Positions 58,432-64,000 of a DNA stretch of 64,000 nt are shown one piece after another; the stretch's first letter is position 1, and each line of letters starts with the position of its first letter. Under the pieces are notes generated by a model. The model was not told where the DNA came from, made no database searches, and saw only the letters and a list, made by a program, of their open reading frames with translations. The stretch spans positions 20,399,377 to 20,463,376 of the forward strand of contig NW_027248277.1 in the NCBI RefSeq assembly GCF_041260155.1, read 5' to 3'. The position numbers were made by a program, and so were the translations under genes. Source of the stretch: Ptychodera flava. Its lineage: Eukaryota > Hemichordata > Enteropneusta > Ptychoderidae.

Positions 58432-58720
58432 CTCATAGACTACAATGAATAATGAATCAACATTTTGTTGAAATTCAATTATCAAGTTTCTTGCACACAC
58501 GTCTACTTTCACCCACCCTAGTCTAATCAACTACATTAATATAAACAAAGCGTTTATAAATACACAGGTTCATATTCATAGTTTGCTCACAGACTACAAT
58601 GTATAGAGAATCGGGATTTCATTGAAATTTTCAAAGTCAAATTTCTTGCTTGCACGCACATGTACTTGTAACCTCTAATCAAGTACAATATCAATAATCA
58701 AGCGTTATAAATACACAGAT
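58432..58720. repeat. Two tandem ~140-bp repeats (copies A and B of three)
   Basis: Copy A 58,432-58,568 and copy B 58,588-58,720 share ..agactacaatg.ata, caa.tttcttgc....c.c.t.tact and aa.caa.gcgttataaatacacag. A third copy (C) stands at 60,281-60,420. Confidence 0.7.
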
Positions 58721-58732
58721 TTAGCTAGGTTT

Positions 58733-58910
58733 ATATATATAATCCCATGGTATTTTTCTCTGTTTGACGTCATCGTATACGAGTGTTTTTCGCGGAGCTT
58801 TCGCGGAGCCGTACAACTTCGAGCCGAAGGCGAGAAGTTGTGCGGCTCCGCGAAAAACACTCGTATACGATGACGTCAAACAGAGAAAAATACAATGGGA
58901 TTATATATTT
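58733..58910 (+). repeat. Palindrome P3, GAA-capped hairpin
   Basis: Arms of 87 and 76 bases around CGAGCCGAAGGCGAG (58,820-58,834), the same 15-mer as in P2 although the arms are unrelated. The left arm is longer by an 11-base tandem duplication of TTTCGCGGAGC. Otherwise the arms are almost perfectly complementary (TTTGACGTCATCGTATACGA and inverse). Confidence 0.9.
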
Positions 58911-60280
58911 ATCACATGAACAGTCTTCTTATTTTTCTTTTGACGTGAATGGATCAAAATTATCGTAACAAACTGCATGAATTTCGTCGCGATTTGTGTT
59001 TTACTTACGCGGATTACTTTCATTTAAAGAGTAAAGCGGTCCGTCACCCAGGAGATACTTTCATTCATAAATCCCATCAAGCTGAAATTTGCTACATCAA
59101 ATGGTATCTCCACCAACCAGACATACGGATTCTGTCACGTGAACCTGTCAATCATTGTCTCGCGCTGTACCGATGCCAAGGCAAGTCAGCCATCGGTGGA
59201 CATAACTTTCATCGTGCTAGCGACGGATAGCCATAGTATTCAGAGTTATTCAGAATATTTACAAATAGATTTATGAAGTAAATGCAACGACACGATCGAA
59301 ACAGTAATTCTCATTCTCAGAGATTCCGTGGCTTTTCAAAATATCACACAAGTTTACGACCGTGGCGAGCGCGAAAGATTCCGTTCGATGACACACAGAG
59401 TGTACCTCATTGCATGTACTTTATGCCCACAACGCTGCCGTCACCGGTCTCTGCCATGCCGGTGTCAACTCGTTAATCCCGATCTGGGTCGTCAATGTTT
59501 TCGTCTTAAGGACTTTGATGTTTGCAGTGACATATCTCACCCGAAGATGCATCCTAATTTCACTTGACGGAAACTCTGTTTTGAGTGTTGTCTGAGTCAA
59601 CTTTCGAAGTACATCGGATTCCACAGCGCTGCCATGCATATACAGCTCAACAGTTGATGTCTTCGCTGTACAGCGCTACAGCCTTACGCCGCGCTGCAGG
59701 TTTGATTCCGAGCAAGAATTTACGGAATTTTTTGTATGATGAAGGAAATTTATCGTTGTTAGTCGAATGACTTTATGCTTGTGCCTGTATGTCGCTTTCC
59801 CGAAGATTATACTGTACTCATTTATTCAGTTGAACTTCCGTTGAGGTGAAGATTTCAGGTTTATCGTCAACCGGGATCGCCAGGTACGACGTCCACATTG
59901 AGCCTTACGAGGCGACTCGACTGGCGCTGCGACGTTACTAAGCTAAGCGATCGGCGGTATCCCCATTCGATTCTCGGGAACAGCTATAGTTTTAGCGACT
60001 CGAAATTTCGCTGGACATGCCTTCTATGTTTCCATGTGTGGATTTATCCGGTCACCTTTTTTGAAAAAGTGTCACGAGAGCACGGCATCGGTCACGACAA
60101 ATCGGTCTATGTTCACGTCGCGACCCGCATGTATGAACGGTACCATGCAAGAAAAAAGTTCCGGTTGATGACGTACAACAGGGGTAATTCGGATTTCTTG
60201 TCCGTCCTGTTCTACGTCACACAGGTGGGAATTCGGGCCAGTTCATGTGATAATTATAGAAACAATTGCCATAGTTTCCC
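58911..60280. other. Segment between P3 and repeat copy C, no gene recognised
   Basis: Moderately CpG-richer than its surroundings, with open + strand frames (58,949-59,230; 59,898-60,296) that encode no domain I recognise. Confidence 0.4.
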
Positions 60281-60420
60281 CATAGACTATGTATAGTGAA
60301 TCAACATTTAATCGAATTCCAAAATCAAATTTCTTGTACACATATGCACTTTTTACCACCCTAGCTTAACAAAGTACATTAATATCAATCATCAAGCGTC
60401 TATGAATACACAGATTTAGC
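60281..60420. repeat. Third ~140-bp repeat (copy C)
   Basis: Same segment as copies A and B, in the same orientation, ending atacacagatttagcta.. like copy B. Confidence 0.7.
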
Positions 60421-60429
60421 TAATTTGTC

Positions 60430-62460
60430 AGTTATGGAAACAAACTGGCTTGCCATCCATTAGTCAAAGTGACTCATGAGAATCGAGTTGTATGAAAGTT
60501 CCACAAACACACATGCAAAACAGACACGCCGTAACTACATTAATACGAAACTGCATAGGAAGCGGAGTAATGCCTCTCGTTGCTTATACAATTTTATATG
60601 CACGGAAAGGACGGATAAATTTAAACTGTCACAGAGTACCACTGAAAGAAAGGCCTGCATTGTAATAGTAGTGCAATTTGAAAGAATAGGAATAGTGGAT
60701 AAAGGCATGTAGTTTTTTTTAAATTTATGCTGTACAATACTGTCAGCATTCAAAAGATTGAAACGACATTATATTCCGGTACTTTGGTGGGATTTTAATT
60801 TCAGGTTATCCGTAATACAGTGTCAATCAAAACTAACTTAAATGAAACGTTCCTTGCCAATACTGAAGTATTTTTCATGGCATCGTGTACAACATTGTGC
60901 AAGAATGCGTTTGTCATTGAGCGGTCCAGCCGGATTGAGCAATCCGATGGGTTAACCACATTTTGTTTGCATATTAAAATAGAAAAGGTGACGTATTCAT
61001 GCTAAGCCACTGAGTAATATGACATTTTGTTGAAAAAGCATCGATGAATTCTCTGAGAGACCGAGCTGCCGTCCAATTTTATCTTGAAACACCATGGGTG
61101 TAGTACACCACCATCACAAAACGATAGCCACGACAATAGCTGTGATGATGTGCTTTTGTAGCGGCCGGCAATCCAACATCAACAGAGCCATTTCATTTGT
61201 TCTTCATACACTATCTTATTCAGGTCGAAGACGTCTGACTGCAATTTCTGGCAAAATTCATGGTCCTGAATTTTCTGGCACCTGACCTTCGCAGCCTTCT
61301 GTACGGATCTGAGTTTTGCAAGATCAGCTTCGAAGTCGCCATCATAGTTGGCAACCCTTTCCCAGAAAGTCTTGTTGAAAAAGCTGTACAAGCGTATATC
61401 TGCACGTGATACTTTTGTTATAATATCTCGCAATCGATCTGTCATCGGTGGTTGATACTCAGTGTGCACTTTGCAAGGATGATAGATAATGTCTTCAAAG
61501 TCCCAACACATTGTCTTTTTGAGTAAAACAAGCGACTCGTCGAAGTACTCCAAAAGCATGACAAGGTCGAGCTCTCCGTTCAGTCTCTCTAACGCAGCAA
61601 GTGAAGATGTCTTGTTTGCATAAACATCTAGGCCAAAGTGGGTGGAGAAGGAGTTTGTCCAATGTAATAATAACTTGTCAACTTTGGCGTTCTCCATTAT
61701 GTCTCTGAGGTACCTCGCGAAAGGATCTGGTAACATCACCAGGTTCATATCTCTCCTGTCGTAGTAAAACTTTGATTTTAGGTGTGTATATGGCGATCGT
61801 ACAATCGTGAAATACTTGGCATTTGGAATGATACGTTCAAGTGACAGGCGATCATACATGTCAATATGCAAACAAAGATACTCATACCCTGGAAAATTGC
61901 TACAATTGTAGTATATAATCTCTAGACGATGTTTCTTCCTGTTCAGTCTTATATAATAATCTTCCCTGCTTTCATTTTTCAAGGCTGCCACAAGTTTATT
62001 CTTCATACCAAAACGAAGCAACAACGAAGAGATTGTACTTCCACCTGTCTTGTATGGTTTTATGAAGACGAATTTTGTGAACGGTTTGCAAGATCGAGAC
62101 GATGAGGTTATATGACGGTGAGCAGATGTTTTGCTGTACGATTTGCCTTTGCCATTTATGCTGGTCTTTATGTGTTTTTCCGTGAGATGGCCCGGGCTTA
62201 AACAAAACAATGAAAAGAACATAAGTCAATAAACTTTTAGTATGTAAGGAAATATTAGCAACAAGTGTGACATTTGGTATCAACAACGTATGTTACTCAC
62301 TGAATGTTTCTCTGTGAAATTCTCGTAAGGTGATTCCAATACAGTGCTGTTGTAAAACACACCAGACCAACGACGAAATATAATATACTGGCTCTGCTAC
62401 AGCCACAAGTCACTGTAATAGAGTCACAATGATTGAGCAGCAGAGAAAACTATATGACTT
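60430..62460. repeat. Diverged unit copy 6 (3' flank, gene and upstream)
   Basis: Matches the unit from ~3,850 (acgcgcc/acacgcc..taact..att) through the sulfotransferase to the microsatellite; the left and right remainders of the unit are absent. Confidence 0.72.
61179..62222 (-). CDS. Galactose-3-O-sulfotransferase-like enzyme, copy 6 (intact)
   Basis: 347 residues from the first in-frame ATG (MFFSLFCLSPGHLTE..), slightly shorter at the N-terminus than copy 2 because of indels upstream. Seen: the PAPS 5' loop FIKPYKTGGSTISS (Tyr replaces the usual Glu), the 3' loop TIVRSPYTHLKSKFYY, and the family block LDLVMLLEYFDESLVLLKK with CWDFEDIIYHPC. It shares IIYHPCKVHTEYQPPMT and VSRADIRLY with copy 5, so copies 5 and 6 form a separate lineage from 1-3. 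No stops or shifts. Probably an active Golgi enzyme, substrate unknown. Confidence 0.88.
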   Translation of the reverse strand: MFFSLFCLSPGHLTEKHIKTSINGKGKSYSKTSAHRHITSSSRSCKPFTKFVFIKPYKTGGSTISSLLLRFGMKNKLVAALKNESREDYYIRLNRKKHRLEIIYYNCSNFPGYEYLCLHIDMYDRLSLERIIPNAKYFTIVRSPYTHLKSKFYYDRRDMNLVMLPDPFARYLRDIMENAKVDKLLLHWTNSFSTHFGLDVYANKTSSLAALERLNGELDLVMLLEYFDESLVLLKKTMCWDFEDIIYHPCKVHTEYQPPMTDRLRDIITKVSRADIRLYSFFNKTFWERVANYDGDFEADLAKLRSVQKAAKVRCQKIQDHEFCQKLQSDVFDLNKIVYEEQMKWLC

Positions 62461-62470
62461 CCATTAACTT

Positions 62471-62683
62471 TGTATGTATGTATGTATGTATGTATGTATG
62501 TATGTATGTATGTATGTATGTATGTATGTATGTATGTATGTATGTATGTATGTATGTATGTATGTATGTATGTATGTATGTATGTATGGATGGATGGATG
62601 GATGGATGGATGGATGGATGGATGGATGTATGTACGTACGTATGTATGTATGTATGTATGTATGTATGTATGTATGTATGTAT
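62471..62683. repeat. (TATG)n-(GGAT)n-(TATG)n microsatellite upstream of sulfotransferase copy 6
   Basis: ~28 TATG copies, ~10 GGAT copies, then TATG again. The longest such tract in the window, but only ~250 bases upstream of the gene. The open frames on both strands are artefacts. Confidence 0.95.
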
Positions 62684-62689
62684 GCAGTG

Positions 62690-64000
62690 TTGGAAACTGG
62701 CCAAAATATTTGCCAGACATCAGGACTGGTAACTTTCAAAACTTGCCTGTCCTGCCAGAAAGTTGCCTGTCCTGAATTTTTGACAAATCCATTCATTCAA
62801 AAAACACAAAACCATTATGAACTTCAAACTGTGAACAACTTTATTTTCAACATGAGTATTAACTGTGATCTTACAAACAAACTGTTCTGAATTCCACTGT
62901 TTGAAATGAATTCTAATCCGAACTTGAATACAAAATTTCTGCAATAACAATGCTGATAACACTCTGATTAATTAATTAGTTAATTCAAACACACTTTGCC
63001 CATATCGCTCAAACAGTTAAAAGGTCTCACGATAGCGGTTTTAACAACGGGGAAACATTTTTTTTTAATTTGTCTCCATTTTATGCCACTTTATCGTATA
63101 AAACCAAGATGCAATCTGTCATCGAATTGGTACTACAATCAACCAAACTGAAAAGATTGCTGAGCAATACAGAAAACATCATCTGGCAAAGAAAATCAAA
63201 AACTGAGAGAGGTGCCATATAAGTAATCAAAGTTGGCGGCATGAAATAAATAAACCAATACTCTCCTCAGACCAACCGATTTCAAAGGCCGTTTACAGCA
63301 AATATTGTTAACGAAACCATGAAACCTGGGAATGGCTAAACACAGAGAAACAAGATTTATTTCTCGAAGCAGCCCTTCACAACATGCTTTTCAAACACCG
63401 GAAAGCAGGCACCAATATCGACCCGAAATCTATTACAAGTCCACGAAAAATGACACAAAACTAAAGTTCGGATAATAGATTTAAATGCCTAAAACAAACT
63501 AATCGTTGACAGATTAGGACAACATGTACTGTTAACATAACGAGCACTAGCAACGCTCAAAATATGCCCTAAAACAAAAATCCTTATAAGCGTCCAGAAA
63601 CTCCGGTCGATGCTTGGTCATGTTAGATATAATATGACACCACACACCGGATCGCTCACTATAGAGTCAGTCAATAGTGGCTAACTCTCTCAATAACGAA
63701 TCTGGCTTCTCCTCCTGGAGGACGAAGATGACTTCATCACACAACCAAACGGATGGGATACAAAACAAGAGAGCGACTGATGAAGGAACCCCATTTGTGG
63801 TTCCGAAACACCGTTAAGACGAATCACTCAATCAACAAACCGGTTTACCGGGGACCCAAATCACATGACAAGGGTCAAGGCACTATCGATTCACCGGTGT
63901 CTCGCCATGTATTCCACACAAAATAAATGCAATGATCCTTTTATTCACCATATCGTAATACTAAACAATTTTGGTAGAGCCGATGTGTGGAGTTGCCCTC
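62690..64000. other. Right end of window, no gene recognised
   Basis: AT-rich sequence with a few low-scoring frames. The stretch gttggaaactggccaaaat...ttgcctgtcctg.ca, repeated with variation at 62,690-62,780, looks like part of a dispersed repeat. Nothing else can be supported. Confidence 0.5.

Noticed and set aside
62471..62732. Long open frames of MYVC / HTYI repeats (also at 13,100, 20,030, 29,420, 53,674)
   Set aside because: They are translations of 4-base microsatellites, open in several frames on both strands.

Overview
The window looks like AT-rich nuclear DNA of an animal, most likely a marine invertebrate deuterostome. The clues are a Tx1/L1-type LINE, a death-effector-domain (DED) NLR-type gene with short GT-AG introns, relatives of galactose-3-O-sulfotransferase, many non-autonomous DNA transposons and abundant (ATGT)n-type microsatellites. 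A hemichordate or cephalochordate would fit, but nothing seen here fixes the phylum. There are no prokaryotic-style operons, rRNA genes or CRISPR arrays.

Layout. Positions 1-30,300 are four head-to-tail copies of a ~7 kb unit (anchors at 1, 6,915, 13,942 and 20,875). Each unit carries, in + strand order: a short 13-bp-arm hairpin, a fossil DIRS-type reverse transcriptase fragment (- strand), a ~230 bp internal duplication, a (CAAA)n tract, a (TA)n/(TG)n tract, an intronless sulfotransferase gene (- strand), and an (ATGT)n microsatellite upstream of that gene. Units 1-3 are near-identical. Unit 4 is older, has lost its sulfotransferase coding region, and carries a full-length 5.2 kb LINE bounded by a 13-bp target-site duplication. 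More diverged pieces of the same unit recur at 30.3-30.8, 51.3-55.0 and 60.4-62.5 kb, giving two further intact sulfotransferase genes. In all: three intact copies (11,548; 52,009; 61,179), one frameshifted, one with three stops, and one deleted down to its N-terminus.

The array is interrupted at 33.6-45.7 kb by a + strand NLR-like gene: a DED exon, two small exons, then a large region encoding the end of a NACHT/winged-helix module, many RI-type leucine-rich repeats and an 11-residue Ser/Asp repeat tail. It has no NACHT P-loop and carries two frameshifts and two in-frame stops, so it is probably a pseudogene (or a poorly assembled gene). Its introns hold several DNA transposons.

The most unusual signal is a set of four long palindromes (34.6, 39.0, 56.8 and 58.8 kb). 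Their arms are unrelated, but their centres are built on one plan: a mini-hairpin of the form C-GA-stem-GNA-stem-GA-G. Three of them also have CGAG opposite CGAG (tandem G.A mismatches) inside the stem at mirror positions. One sits at the end of a 1.2 kb nested palindrome whose other end carries a collapsed copy with its loop in the opposite orientation. This suggests an element family whose foldback single strand, rather than its duplex, is the functional form.

The sulfotransferases would act in the Golgi on galactose-containing glycans, and the NLR-like gene would be a cytosolic immune sensor. I see no functional link between them beyond sharing a repeat-rich, rapidly duplicating locus.
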